In this document: one piece after another, positions 1-8,356 of the stretch
Position numbering within the stretch: the stretch's first letter is position 1
Layout: each line of letters starts with the position of its first letter
Assembly (NCBI GenBank): GCA_017307505.1
Contig: JAFKEE010000020.1
Coordinates: forward strand, 248,001 to 312,000
DNA from: Acidobacteriota bacterium
GTDB taxonomy: Bacteria > Acidobacteriota > Terriglobia > Bryobacterales > Bryobacteraceae
Length of the DNA: 64,000 nt
Direction: 5' to 3'
The notes under the pieces: generated by a model
The model's input: the letters and a program-made list of their open reading frames with translations, nothing else
What the model was told of the DNA's origin: nothing
Database searches by the model: none
Program-made: the position numbers and the translations under genes

Positions 1-209
1 GCCACGCCAGTGGGGCGCGCGGTAACGGACTGAGCTTTGCGGATCTTGCGAATGGTGCGGATGAAGTGCCGGTAGGAGACCTTAAAGTCGGTCCAGTCCG
101 CCCAGATGTCGATAAGGGGATAACCGGCATCAATGAGCGGCTCTAGTTTCGGCCACGCATCACGAATGCGCCGGGTCAACTTCCGTCGGTCTTTTGAGAC
201 TTCAGACAT
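1..209 (-). CDS. TraK-like relaxosome protein, partial (5' end only)
   Basis: The leftward frame opens with ATG at 209 (MSEVSKDRRKLTRRIRDAW) and runs off the left edge after about 69 residues. It contains an 'IDAGYPLIDIWADW...VSYRHFIRTIRKIRK' region, cut here into short pieces, that resembles the helix-turn-helix part of IncP TraK proteins (LDAGY...IWEH...YETF...V). TraK binds oriT and helps build the relaxosome. The position supports the call: it is divergent from a traJ-like and relaxase pair across a 336-bp gap, exactly as in RP4. The call rests on that short match and on synteny. A generic phage or plasmid HTH protein is the alternative. Confidence 0.6.
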   Translation of the reverse strand, partial: MSEVSKDRRKLTRRIRDAWPKLEPLIDAGYPLIDIWADWTDFKVSYRHFIRTIRKIRKAQSVTARPTGV

Positions 210-545
210 GTCGGCGGTACCACCTAGACGGTATCACTGAAACGAGTTGGTTTCAAGCCCCTGTGCCGAAAATGTTGCCGTAGTTGTCTGCAACGGCGTC
301 CGAACGGCTCCCCTGTGGCTCCGCAGCGTTACCGGGGCGATTCCGTCACGATGCCGGAACAGTGCCAAAGTGCCGTTCTTGGCCGATTGTCAGTCGCCAT
401 CGCTACGAATCAGCCATAGGTCGGCGACGGAAGAGGCGGTAGTGGAACATAAAGGCATGTGCACCACAGGGCCGTGATTTCGCCTCTTGATTCGTGATTC
501 AATTTGCCTTATCGTGTGAAACAGAGGCAGTCACGGCGGTGCCAC
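210..545. other. oriT-like intergenic region between traK-like and traJ-like genes
   Basis: This non-coding gap separates the divergent traK-like and traJ-like genes, where IncP-type plasmids carry oriT. Visible structure includes a short hairpin TGAAAC/GTTTCA (238-243 and 250-255), a perfect 8-bp inverted repeat AAGAGGCG/CGCCTCTT (431-438 and 481-488), and TATCGTGT at 510-517. The last differs at one position from the IncP-type nick consensus YATCCTGY. It lies 21 nt from the right arm of the inverted repeat, on the traJ side. The oriT role is inferred from layout and these elements, and the exact nick site is uncertain. Promoters for both flanking genes must also lie here. Confidence 0.55.
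431..488. repeat. 8-bp inverted repeat within the oriT-like region
   Basis: AAGAGGCG (431-438) and CGCCTCTT (481-488) are perfectly complementary arms separated by 42 bases. In IncP oriT an inverted repeat beside the nick site is bound by TraJ, and this repeat sits in the comparable place relative to the nick-like octamer at 510. A transcription-factor operator is the alternative. Confidence 0.5.
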
Positions 546-1001
546 ATGGTGCACAGTAAAAACGGTACTGACAAAAGCGCTTCCGAGCGGCTCAATTTGC
601 GGTTGGGGCCGGAAGCGCGGGCGCAACTCGCTGAGCTTGCCAAGAGCGCAGGCTTCCCGAGTGTGTCGGCCTACGCCCGGCACGTCCTCCTGCACCGCAC
701 GGATTCCGATGCCACCGTGAAGAAGATCGGCGACGTGGAGCAGAAGACGGTCGCCACGATCAACCGCCTGAGCCGGGACATGAACCAGCTTCGGATTCAA
801 CTCCTGGCCACGTACTGCCTCGTGGACGGCTTGGCCAAGGTGGTGCTCACGTGTATGCCGGAGCCGTCGCCACAGATGGCGGACCAGGCGACCGCCAACG
901 CCAAACGCCGTTATGAACGGCTGAACCGGGCTGTAGCGCAAGCCATGCGCGGCGAGGGTGCCGCCATTCTTCAGGAGTTGGGCAAATATGTCGGCGAGTG
1001 A
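546..1001 (+). CDS. TraJ/MobC-like relaxosome accessory protein
   Basis: A 151-residue basic protein whose N-terminal third (SERLNLRLGPEARAQLAELA, then a ...SVSAYARHVLL segment) has the strand-helix-helix pattern of ribbon-helix-helix mobilisation proteins. A helical stretch (VATINRLSRDMNQLRIQL) typical of MobC/TraJ-type accessories follows. These proteins bind oriT and recruit the relaxase. I chose ATG 546, where homology-like sequence begins. A TTG at 504 would add 14 residues but would run through the nick-like octamer. The stop overlaps the relaxase start by 14 bases, indicating translational coupling as in RP4 traJ-traI. Confidence 0.7.
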   Translation: MVHSKNGTDKSASERLNLRLGPEARAQLAELAKSAGFPSVSAYARHVLLHRTDSDATVKKIGDVEQKTVATINRLSRDMNQLRIQLLATYCLVDGLAKVVLTCMPEPSPQMADQATANAKRRYERLNRAVAQAMRGEGAAILQELGKYVGE

Positions 1002-2430
1002 AGCGAGCGCCCTTCGTCGGTTCCTCAATCAGGACACGTCGCGCGACGGCGAGCCGGAGTTCAAGATCCGCCCGCGAGCACCGCGCCGGTCGAACGCGGA
1101 GTCGCGCGCTCTGACTGGCTTCAAGCGCGTCATGCAGATCTTCTGCTCGTCGGCGCGCCCGGCCCAAAGCTCGGAGGCCAAACCGGCACGATCATTCAAC
1201 GCCAATCAGCGCTGCGCCGTCCGGGTGTCATATTCTCCGAACAAGACGAGAGGCCAGTGGCGGGCGCATGGCCGCTACTTGGAGCGCGACTCCGCCACCG
1301 GCGACAACAAGCCGTTCGGCGCGGGCGAGACCGCGACCGGCCTCGAAGAGAAGCTCGCCGAGTGGCAGGCGGCTGGAGACCGACGGCTGTTCAAACTGAT
1401 CCTGTCGCCGGAGTTCGGTCATCGGCTGGACCTTCAACAATTCACGCGGGACCTCATCCAGGGAATCGAGCAGCGCACCGGCACGAAACTCGAGTGGGTG
1501 GCCGTCGTTCACAACAACACCGAGCATCCGCATGTCCATGTCGCCTTGCGCGGCGTCGCCGGGGGCCAGGACCTGCGACTCGACCGCGACCTGATCCGGA
1601 ACGGAATGCGCGAGCACGCGGAGCGCCTATGCACTCTCGCGCTCGGCTACCGGACAGAGCAAGATGTTCTGGAAGCGCAACGGAAGGAAGTGGGGTTCTC
1701 GCGAGCGACATCCCTGGATCGCCAAATCCAAAAGCGCGCCGTGCCCGTGTCGCCGACCGAGGCCCACATCGCCATCCCGCCGGGCAACCGCGAGTTCTTC
1801 CAACTGCTCGCCTGCCGGATGGCCGCGCTCACCAAGATGGGGCTCGCTCAGCCGAACGGCTCCGGCTGGCGGCTCCGCCTCGATTTCCTCCAGGTGCTCA
1901 AGGCCATGCAGCAGGTCGGCGACCGTCAGAAGATGCTCAATCAATGCGGCATCCTCCTCTCCGACCCTCGCCTACCGACTCAGATGACCCGCCTCAAGAA
2001 CATCAGGCACTTGGAGGGCCGCGTTATCGCCCACATTAACGACGATGTCACCGGCGCGCCGCACATGATTCTTGAAGGCACGGACGCTCGCGTCCATTTC
2101 ATACGGCACAGCAGTTCAATGGAGGTGATGCGCTGCGCCGGCTCACTGAAGCCGAACAGCTTCGTCGTGATCCGGCGCGCTGGGGAAAGTCAGTCCCAAG
2201 TCAAGTTCGAAGAATTTGGCGACGCAGACAAGTACTTGGCTTCGAATCACATTCGAGACAAGGCGCGTCGCTTGATCCAACGCGGCATCGTCGGTGGGGA
2301 GTCCGAAGAGTATGGCGGCTGGCTTGGCAAGTACTACCGGACGCTCGCCGAGGCAACCGATCCGGCGCAACCGCATCCCGTTGTCCGTATCGCTCCCATT
2401 CCGCAACGGAGCCAGCAACGAACACGGTAA
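988..2430 (+). CDS. MOB-type relaxase (TraI/VirD2-like)
   Basis: A 480-residue relaxase that would nick oriT and pilot the strand through the coupling protein. The N-terminal relaxase domain carries the three-histidine metal motif in HNNTEHPHVHVALRG (HxxxxHxHxH-like) and an upstream LILSPEFG strand found in VirD2/DUF3363-type MOBP enzymes. The tyrosine nucleophile is not obvious; the candidates are Y in VSYSPNK and in GRYLERD. The C-terminal half (about 270-480) is not recognised and lacks a helicase or primase domain, so the protein is much shorter than RP4 TraI. Start ATG 988 follows CAGGAGT at the right distance and lies inside the end of the traJ-like gene. Confidence 0.85.
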   Translation: MSASEASALRRFLNQDTSRDGEPEFKIRPRAPRRSNAESRALTGFKRVMQIFCSSARPAQSSEAKPARSFNANQRCAVRVSYSPNKTRGQWRAHGRYLERDSATGDNKPFGAGETATGLEEKLAEWQAAGDRRLFKLILSPEFGHRLDLQQFTRDLIQGIEQRTGTKLEWVAVVHNNTEHPHVHVALRGVAGGQDLRLDRDLIRNGMREHAERLCTLALGYRTEQDVLEAQRKEVGFSRATSLDRQIQKRAVPVSPTEAHIAIPPGNREFFQLLACRMAALTKMGLAQPNGSGWRLRLDFLQVLKAMQQVGDRQKMLNQCGILLSDPRLPTQMTRLKNIRHLEGRVIAHINDDVTGAPHMILEGTDARVHFIRHSSSMEVMRCAGSLKPNSFVVIRRAGESQSQVKFEEFGDADKYLASNHIRDKARRLIQRGIVGGESEEYGGWLGKYYRTLAEATDPAQPHPVVRIAPIPQRSQQRTR

Positions 2431-2560
2431 CTGCCTCCGAAGCGGCTGCGGAGTATTCCTCGTTCAACGTGGCCGCATCAATCTAAGGGAGGAATCTTTC
2501 ATGCGGCTAGCACAGGGAAGTCACGCACGAAAGTACTGGGCTGAACGGGCACGCCGTTTA

Positions 2561-3250
2561 TCACCATAGCGGCTTTCCCGTGATCCCCTTGACGTGTTTA
2601 TTGACTGCCCCCCCGGTTCGAGATCCGACCTTGCGGATAAACTCGAAAAAGTCCACCAATTGCGCTTTTGTGACCGATACATCCGCTGCACCTCGATGAG
2701 CTATCGCACCCCGAAGCGTAACGAACTTATCAAGTTTTGCTCGCGCTCTTGCGACCGTCATCTTGTTTGGCCAATGCCATGATTTCGAAACTTCTTCGAT
2801 GCCGACCGCCGTCTTGAAGAGGGTGTCGATGTTGTCCGTCTTCGGCGTATTCAACTTGCGATTGCGCGCCTCCCTGAGTTCGTCGGCTCGCTTCTTCAAG
2901 ATGTCGCGCCATCCATCCCCGGCCAAGTCCCAGACACGAAGGTCGTGGGGATCAGCCTTAAGGTCTTTAGCGATTAACTTCTTGAGTTCCATGGGCAGCG
3001 CTTTCGAATCGGGCGCTTCCGTAATCAGATGAATCAGACCTTCTTCTGCAACGTCTTCGCAGTAGGCTTCCCAAAAAGCCGTTATGAGGACGATCCCTGA
3101 CTTGTTGAGCACTTCTAAGCCGAATCTGCGGCCAGGCTGCTCGCCACCCTCCTGGCGATGCAGTTCCAACAGTCGTTCAATATCCTTCGTGTTCGCCTGA
3201 AACGCGGTCCATGCTTTGCTGGGCACGTTCGTAGTGTACTTTAACGGCAT
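2561..3250 (-). CDS. RiboL-PSP-HEPN family protein, putative RNase
   Basis: A 229-residue, mostly helical protein. The sequence LRGAIAHRG contains R180-x4-H185, the catalytic R(x4-6)H motif of HEPN ribonucleases, and an upstream ITAFWEAYCEDVAEEGL helix matches the RiboL-PSP-HEPN subgroup. Such proteins usually act as RNases in abortive infection or toxin-antitoxin modules. The gene is opposite in direction to the surrounding transfer genes and lies between relaxase and ardC, as expected for an inserted defence cargo gene. No partner antitoxin is visible next to it. Upstream of its start lies the 161-bp gap shared with the rightward small acidic ORF. Confidence 0.75.
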   Translation of the reverse strand: MPLKYTTNVPSKAWTAFQANTKDIERLLELHRQEGGEQPGRRFGLEVLNKSGIVLITAFWEAYCEDVAEEGLIHLITEAPDSKALPMELKKLIAKDLKADPHDLRVWDLAGDGWRDILKKRADELREARNRKLNTPKTDNIDTLFKTAVGIEEVSKSWHWPNKMTVARARAKLDKFVTLRGAIAHRGAADVSVTKAQLVDFFEFIRKVGSRTGGAVNKHVKGITGKPLW

Positions 3251-3411
3251 TCCGACAGCTTGGCGGTCCAGTCAATTGCTACCCCTTGCGAGCGTGATTG
3301 AAGCCGTGCGAAATCCACCATAAAACGTTGACAACGGAGCGCGTTCAGCGCAAACTGATACCGTCTACGCAGGACTGCGCAGGCGCTGATAGACACTGTG
3401 GAGGTGACTCG

Positions 3412-3567
3412 ATGTCTGATTCGCTCTTGGCCCCCGATAGTATTGCGGAGACCATACTCGAAGCGACCCTTGAGGGACTCGGCGGTGAACCGCTCGAAGG
3501 GAGCGGCTTTGAAGAAGAGTCGGCCGTTGATCTGGATGTCGAGGCACCAGAGGTGGACGAGTCATGA
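3412..3567 (+). CDS. Small acidic hypothetical protein upstream of ardC
   Basis: A 51-residue ORF starting at ATG 3412 after a strong GGAGGTG ribosome site. It ends in an ATGA overlap with the ardC-like gene (its TGA at 3565-3567). The peptide is very acidic, with many D and E and almost no basic residues, and has no recognised domain. Tight coupling to ardC suggests co-expression. Acidic composition is common among DNA-mimic anti-defence proteins, but that role here is only a guess. Confidence 0.6.
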   Translation: MSDSLLAPDSIAETILEATLEGLGGEPLEGSGFEEESAVDLDVEAPEVDES

Positions 3568-5174
3568 ATCCCACCGCGCTCGAATCTCAAACTCTGCCGA
3601 CACCCGAAACGACGAAGCGCGACTTTCGCCAAGAGGTAACAGACAACATCATAGCCATGCTCGAAAAGGGTACTGCGCCGTGGCAGAAACCTTGGGACCC
3701 ATCCAAGGCTTCGCTCGAACTGCCGCACAACCCAACCACCGAGAAGCCATATCGCGGCGGCAACGCCATTCACCTTCTCGCTATGGGGCTGAAGCGCGGG
3801 TACGAAGATCCGCGCTGGATGACCTACCGCCAAGCTCAAGAGAACGGCTGGCAGGTTCGCAAAGGCGAGAAGGGCACGCAGATCGAGTTCTGGCAGTTTC
3901 CGGATCGCGAAGCTCGCGGCGGCAAGGGCAAGGACGGCAATTCGCCCGATGCAAGTGGCGATGACGACCGCAAAGGCCTCATCCACCGAATCTACACGGT
4001 CTTCAACGGCTCCCAGATCGACGGCATCCCGAAGTACCAGCCCAAGGCGCACCCGGAATGGGAAGTGCTCCAAACCGGAGAGGCGATCATGAAGAACTCG
4101 GGCGCGTTGATTCGGCATGATCAGCAGGATCGTGCCTTCTACAGCCGCCTCACGGACACGATTCACCTGCCCACCAAAACAGCCTTCCCCTCGTCCGCTG
4201 AATACTACGGCACGGCACTTCACGAACTCGGCCACTGGACGGGCCACCCGGATCGGCTCAATCGCCTTTCGCAACCGGGCTCCTATGTGTTCGGCTCACC
4301 CGAGTATGCGAAGGAAGAGCTGCGCGCCGAACTGACTAGCGTCTTTCTCTCTGCGGAGCGAGGCATCCCGCACAACACGGAACAGCACGCTTCCTACCTG
4401 AGTTCCTGGATTCAGGTCTTGAAGAACGATAAGAACGAAATCTTCCGCGCCGCGAAGGACGCCCATCAAGCCGCCGACCTCTTGCTCGACTTGGAGCGTG
4501 GCCTCACGGTGGAGCAGGCTCTCCGCCAGAACGCGAAAGGCGACAACCGCGCCGCCGCCGCGCTGGCGGGCGGCCGGGAAAAGGGTGACGAGCAGACGCC
4601 GCCCGACCGCGCGAATCCGCAAGGTATCGCTGCCCGTGGGGTTCCTGCCTCCGGCCGGTCAACGCGGACCGGCGATGGACCTGGCGAAGAAGGCGCCCGC
4701 CGCGAGACCTCCGAGTTTGTGGCGCAGTACGAAAAGGGCTCGGGCACGGTGGACATCACCGAGAAGCCAACCGCCACCGAGCATCGCAGCGTCACACCGG
4801 CGGCCGGCAAGACCGGCCCCGACCGCCTTGGAGACGCCCGCATCCAGCAAGAGCGAATTCTCGACAACGACATCGGAAAGAGCGGAACCGGCACACTCGA
4901 CCAGGCCAAGGCGCTGATCGAAGAGAAGCTCGGCAAGGGCGCGCAATTGCAGCCGGTGCAAACCGAGAGCGGCATCTATAGAGGCACCGTGATCGGCGCG
5001 ACCGACGCGCACGTGATTCAGCAACTCACCCCTAGCGTCGCGGTCGCTCATCCGAAGGACGCGTTTGCTTCGGTTCCTGGCATCGGCCAGTCCGTCCAGA
5101 TCCAGTATGCGAACAACCACGCGATGTTGAAGGCGCTTGAACCCAAGGTGCGCGGAAAGGAACTCGGAAGGTGA
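3564..5174 (+). CDS. ardC: ArdC-like antirestriction protein with C-terminal KfrB-like domain
   Basis: A 536-residue protein. The first ~130 residues match the ArdC N-terminal ssDNA-binding domain (MLEKGTAPWQKPW, then PYRGGNAIHLL, then WMTYRQAQENGWQVRKGEKG). A zincin-like metallopeptidase domain follows with HELGH at about 220-224. ArdC proteins protect incoming single-stranded plasmid DNA from host restriction. A low-complexity linker (~320-440) leads to a ~90-residue C-terminal domain (YRGTVIGATDAHVIQQL, then SVQIQYANN) that resembles the KfrB domain of plasmid accessory proteins. The gene sits inside the transfer operon, coupled to the upstream acidic ORF and 7 bases before traG, so it is probably made early in transfer. 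Confidence 0.88.
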   Translation: MNPTALESQTLPTPETTKRDFRQEVTDNIIAMLEKGTAPWQKPWDPSKASLELPHNPTTEKPYRGGNAIHLLAMGLKRGYEDPRWMTYRQAQENGWQVRKGEKGTQIEFWQFPDREARGGKGKDGNSPDASGDDDRKGLIHRIYTVFNGSQIDGIPKYQPKAHPEWEVLQTGEAIMKNSGALIRHDQQDRAFYSRLTDTIHLPTKTAFPSSAEYYGTALHELGHWTGHPDRLNRLSQPGSYVFGSPEYAKEELRAELTSVFLSAERGIPHNTEQHASYLSSWIQVLKNDKNEIFRAAKDAHQAADLLLDLERGLTVEQALRQNAKGDNRAAAALAGGREKGDEQTPPDRANPQGIAARGVPASGRSTRTGDGPGEEGARRETSEFVAQYEKGSGTVDITEKPTATEHRSVTPAAGKTGPDRLGDARIQQERILDNDIGKSGTGTLDQAKALIEEKLGKGAQLQPVQTESGIYRGTVIGATDAHVIQQLTPSVAVAHPKDAFASVPGIGQSVQIQYANNHAMLKALEPKVRGKELGR

Positions 5175-5181
5175 TGCCGCC

Positions 5182-7425
5182 ATGTGGAGCCAGCGCCCAC
5201 CTGAAATCTACCGGACGCCTAAGGACCCCAAGCACCTCGGCGGCTACAACTGGTCCGCGCTGCTCTTCGGGCTGCTGTTGCTCCTCGGCGCGAACGTTGC
5301 AGCAACGCAGTTCATCGCCTGGCGTTTTCAATACCAAGCGGCGCTCGGCGCGCCGCTCTTTCGCTCCGCCAGTTTCGCCGTCTATCAACCATTCGCTTGG
5401 GGCTTCTGGGTTTGGAAGCATGGCAGTTCGCCGCAGCCCGAGATCCGATTGCCAATCCTCGGCGGAGCGCTCATCGTTGTCGGCGCATCGACTGTAGCGC
5501 TGGTGCTCGTCTACGCGCTGAACATTCGCCGCACCCGCAAGCTCTCTCTGAACGCGGAAGACATCCATGGCTCGGCTAAGTGGGCTAGTTCAGAGGATGT
5601 CCGCGCCACCGGCCTCCTGGCCAATCCGGAAGGTGTCTATGTGGGCGGCTACTTCGAGGAACGCGCCAAGCGGCTCTACTATCTCCGGCACAACGGTCCA
5701 GAACATGTGCTCGCTTTCGCGCCAACGCGATCCGGCAAAGGCGTCGGCCTTGTGATTCCGACGCTGCTGGCCTGGAGCGAGAGCGCCGTCATCTATGACA
5801 TCAAGGGTGAGAACTGGGCCAAGACCGCCGGATATCGTGCGAAAAGCGGGCATCTCTGCTTCAAGTTCTCGCCCGTGGAGCAGGCGAACGGCAGCCGATT
5901 CAATCCGCTCGCCGAAGTTCGCATCGGCACCCCGCGCGATGTCTCCGATGCGCAGAACGTCGCGGATATGATCGTCCGCACCGGCGAGGACAGTCCTCAG
6001 GAACGGTACTGGCAGGATGCCGCAGCATCGATCACCACGGGCATGATTCTCCACGTCTGCTATGCGGCAGCCGCGGAAAAGCGAGTTGCATGCTTGGCGG
6101 ATCTAGCTCGCGTTTTCACCACACCGGGTCAAGGCTTCCGCGACACGCTCAACGGCATCGCCTCCTACATCCACGACCCGATGCGCCAGTACAACTGGAA
6201 GACCGGCTCGGGACTTCGCACGCAGACGCATCCGGTGGTAGGCGAGAAAGTGCAGGAGATGCTCGACAAGGAAGACAAGGACTTCTCGGGCGTCCTCTCC
6301 ACAGCCAAGACAGCGCTGACCCTTTACAGCGATCCTCTGGTCTCGAAGAACACCTCAGCCAGCGACTTCACCATTCGCGATTTGGTGAATCACGAAAAGC
6401 CCGTGTCGCTGTATCTCGTCGTACCGCCCTCGGACAAGATCCGCTTGCGTCCGCTAATCCGGCTCATCTTCACCATGATCGTTAACCGGCTGACCGAAAA
6501 GATGGACTTCGAGGGAGCCGACCAGAAACGCAACAATCACCGGCTGCTGTTCATGATCGACGAATTCCCGTCGCTGAAACGCATGGAGGTGTTCGCAGAC
6601 GCGCTCTCCTACATGGCTGGTTACGGACTGAAGGCCTACCTGATTACGCAGGACATCCGGCAGATCGTCGATGAGTACGGCCCGAATGAAAGCATCGTCT
6701 CGAACTGCCACGTCCGCGCCGCCTACGCGCCCAACCAGTACGACACCGCGGAATTGCTCTCGAAGATGACCGGCACGCGGACCTTGCAGAAAGCCTCTTT
6801 CAACTTCAGCGGCTCACGCCTGTCGCCAATCCTGAACCACATGAACGCAAGCCTGGAACAGGTGGAGCGCCCGTTGATGACGCCAGACGAAGTGATGCGG
6901 CTCCGGCCGCCAGTCAAGACCGGCGACGGTGAGCATGAACGGATCGTCGAGCCCGGCGACATGCTCATCTTCGTGGCCGGGCATCGACCGATCTACGGCA
7001 AACAACTCCTCTACTTCTTAGACCCCGAACTGGCCAAGCGTGCCGCCGAGAAGCCGCCGGTTTCGTTCGTCATGATTGACGGCGACGGCGCGGTTCGCGC
7101 GCAGCCCGACATCGATAAGACTCCGAATGTGATTAGCGCCGCCGAGGTTCTGTACCCTTCGATCGCGAAGCCACACACCGCCAACGACGGCGACGATCCG
7201 ACCACTGCGCCACCCGCGCCGTTGCCTAAGCCAATTCACGTTAACTCGGCTGCCGCGCGTGTGAGGCCGCCGGCCGTTGTTCAAGTCGACGAGATGGAGA
7301 ACGCGGAGCAAGTCCGGCCGCCCGAAGAACACCATCACAACCCAAACGACGAAGAAGGAAACCATCCCAATTCAAGGAGTGAAGAACCATGCAGCGAAAC
7401 CGAGTCGAGGTCGCGGGCTATCTAG
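5182..7425 (+). CDS. traG: TraG/VirD4-type type IV coupling protein
   Basis: A 747-residue ATPase that would link the relaxosome to a type IV secretion channel. Two or three N-terminal membrane segments lie between residues ~20 and 115. The Walker A motif APTRSGKGVG is at ~180-189 and Walker B LLFMIDEFPS at ~455-464, in the spacing of VirD4/TraG proteins. The C-terminal ~80 residues are proline-, glutamate- and asparagine-rich. ATG 5182 follows GGAAGGTG and fits the family start; an upstream in-frame ATG inside ardC is less likely. The 3' end overlaps ssb by 37 bases. Confidence 0.93.
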   Translation: MWSQRPPEIYRTPKDPKHLGGYNWSALLFGLLLLLGANVAATQFIAWRFQYQAALGAPLFRSASFAVYQPFAWGFWVWKHGSSPQPEIRLPILGGALIVVGASTVALVLVYALNIRRTRKLSLNAEDIHGSAKWASSEDVRATGLLANPEGVYVGGYFEERAKRLYYLRHNGPEHVLAFAPTRSGKGVGLVIPTLLAWSESAVIYDIKGENWAKTAGYRAKSGHLCFKFSPVEQANGSRFNPLAEVRIGTPRDVSDAQNVADMIVRTGEDSPQERYWQDAAASITTGMILHVCYAAAAEKRVACLADLARVFTTPGQGFRDTLNGIASYIHDPMRQYNWKTGSGLRTQTHPVVGEKVQEMLDKEDKDFSGVLSTAKTALTLYSDPLVSKNTSASDFTIRDLVNHEKPVSLYLVVPPSDKIRLRPLIRLIFTMIVNRLTEKMDFEGADQKRNNHRLLFMIDEFPSLKRMEVFADALSYMAGYGLKAYLITQDIRQIVDEYGPNESIVSNCHVRAAYAPNQYDTAELLSKMTGTRTLQKASFNFSGSRLSPILNHMNASLEQVERPLMTPDEVMRLRPPVKTGDGEHERIVEPGDMLIFVAGHRPIYGKQLLYFLDPELAKRAAEKPPVSFVMIDGDGAVRAQPDIDKTPNVISAAEVLYPSIAKPHTANDGDDPTTAPPAPLPKPIHVNSAAARVRPPAVVQVDEMENAEQVRPPEEHHHNPNDEEGNHPNSRSEEPCSETESRSRAI

Positions 7426-7820
7426 GCAAGGATGCCCAGGCCCGCTTTTTACCCACCGGCACGAAGGTCGTGAATCTGCGGCTCGCCGAGAGCTACACCT
7501 TCACGGACCGGAACAAGGGCAAACAGGAACACACCAACTGGCACAACGTCGTCTGCTATGGCGTTGTCGCCGATGTTGCCGAGCGCCTTGCGAAGGGCGA
7601 CAACGTGTTTGTTGATGGAAGCCTCCAGATCCGGGAATTCGAACCGAGCGACGGAAGCAAGCGCCGCAGGGTGGTCGAAGTGGTCGCGCGAAGTGTGGCC
7701 CTGATCGCGCGGATACCCGGCATGTCGAACGCCGAGTCCGTACAGGAGAACGAACCCGCCGATGCTTTGTCCGTTGAAACGGAGGTAGACGATGAAGTCA
7801 TCGAAGACTGGCCCATGTAG
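7389..7820 (+). CDS. ssb: Single-stranded DNA-binding protein
   Basis: A 143-residue SSB with the OB-fold signature RNRVEVAGYLGKDAQARFLP, then TGTKVVNLRLAES, then WHNVVCYG and VFVDGSLQIREF. It ends in an acidic tail finishing VIEDWPM, a variant of the usual DDDIPF tip that recruits partner proteins. Mobile elements often carry their own ssb to coat transferred DNA. The gene starts inside the end of traG after AAGGAGTG and overlaps traF by 29 bases, so it is an integral part of the transfer operon. Confidence 0.9.
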   Translation: MQRNRVEVAGYLGKDAQARFLPTGTKVVNLRLAESYTFTDRNKGKQEHTNWHNVVCYGVVADVAERLAKGDNVFVDGSLQIREFEPSDGSKRRRVVEVVARSVALIARIPGMSNAESVQENEPADALSVETEVDDEVIEDWPM

Positions 7821-8349
7821 AGTTCGACTTCTTGCCATGGCCGTCCTGCCATCCTGCGTATTCGTGTCGGGAGCGCTGCTTGCGATGTGGGCGTACGGGA
7901 TTCGGATCAACATGACGCGATCCCTGCCACTGGGTCTCTACCGGATTTCGGACGATCCCAACGCGGGACTGGTCGCCTTCTGCCCGCCGGTTGGAGTGAT
8001 GGACGAGAGTGCGACACGCGGGTATCGCGGGCAAAGCTACGGCTTTGGCTGTCCTGACGGAGCGCCACCGCTGATGAAGCCAGTGGTTGCGTTCCCCGGC
8101 CAAAGTGTCGAGGTGTCCGCCGCCGGGATCGCGGTGGAGCGGCGCCTGCTGCCCAATACCAAGGCCTTGCCGTTCGACGGCAAACGCCGGCCTTTGCACG
8201 CGTGGCCGAGCGGCAACTACCGCGTCGAGCCCGGAACGCTGTGGGTCGCGAGCACCTTCCACCCCGGCAGCTACGACAGCCGCTATCTCGGACCCATTCG
8301 CGCTGAGCAGGTCCTCTACAGAATGCGGCCCCTTTGGTTGTTCGAATGA
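7792..8349 (+). CDS. traF: TraF-type conjugation signal peptidase (S26)
   Basis: A 185-residue membrane-anchored serine peptidase. A hydrophobic segment spans residues ~12-35. The catalytic serine is S44 in MTRSLPLGLYRI and the lysine is K96 in LMKPVVAFPGQ. The distal SYDSRYLGP box is typical of the TraF/S26 family. In IncP systems TraF cyclises the pilin TrbC. No pilin gene is present in this window, so its substrate must be elsewhere or lost. Start ATG 7792 follows GGAGG inside the ssb gene. Confidence 0.88.
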   Translation: MKSSKTGPCRVRLLAMAVLPSCVFVSGALLAMWAYGIRINMTRSLPLGLYRISDDPNAGLVAFCPPVGVMDESATRGYRGQSYGFGCPDGAPPLMKPVVAFPGQSVEVSAAGIAVERRLLPNTKALPFDGKRRPLHAWPSGNYRVEPGTLWVASTFHPGSYDSRYLGPIRAEQVLYRMRPLWLFE

Positions 8350-8356
8350 GGTCGTC

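Noticed and set aside
2501-2569. 22-residue ORF after GGGAGGAATC downstream of the relaxase
   Set aside because: The ribosome site is good, but the peptide is very short, unmatched and overlaps the HEPN gene end; too little to call a gene.
3345-4274. 309-codon frame on the minus strand
   Set aside because: Antisense to ardC, whose HELGH and N-terminal motifs fix the coding frame.
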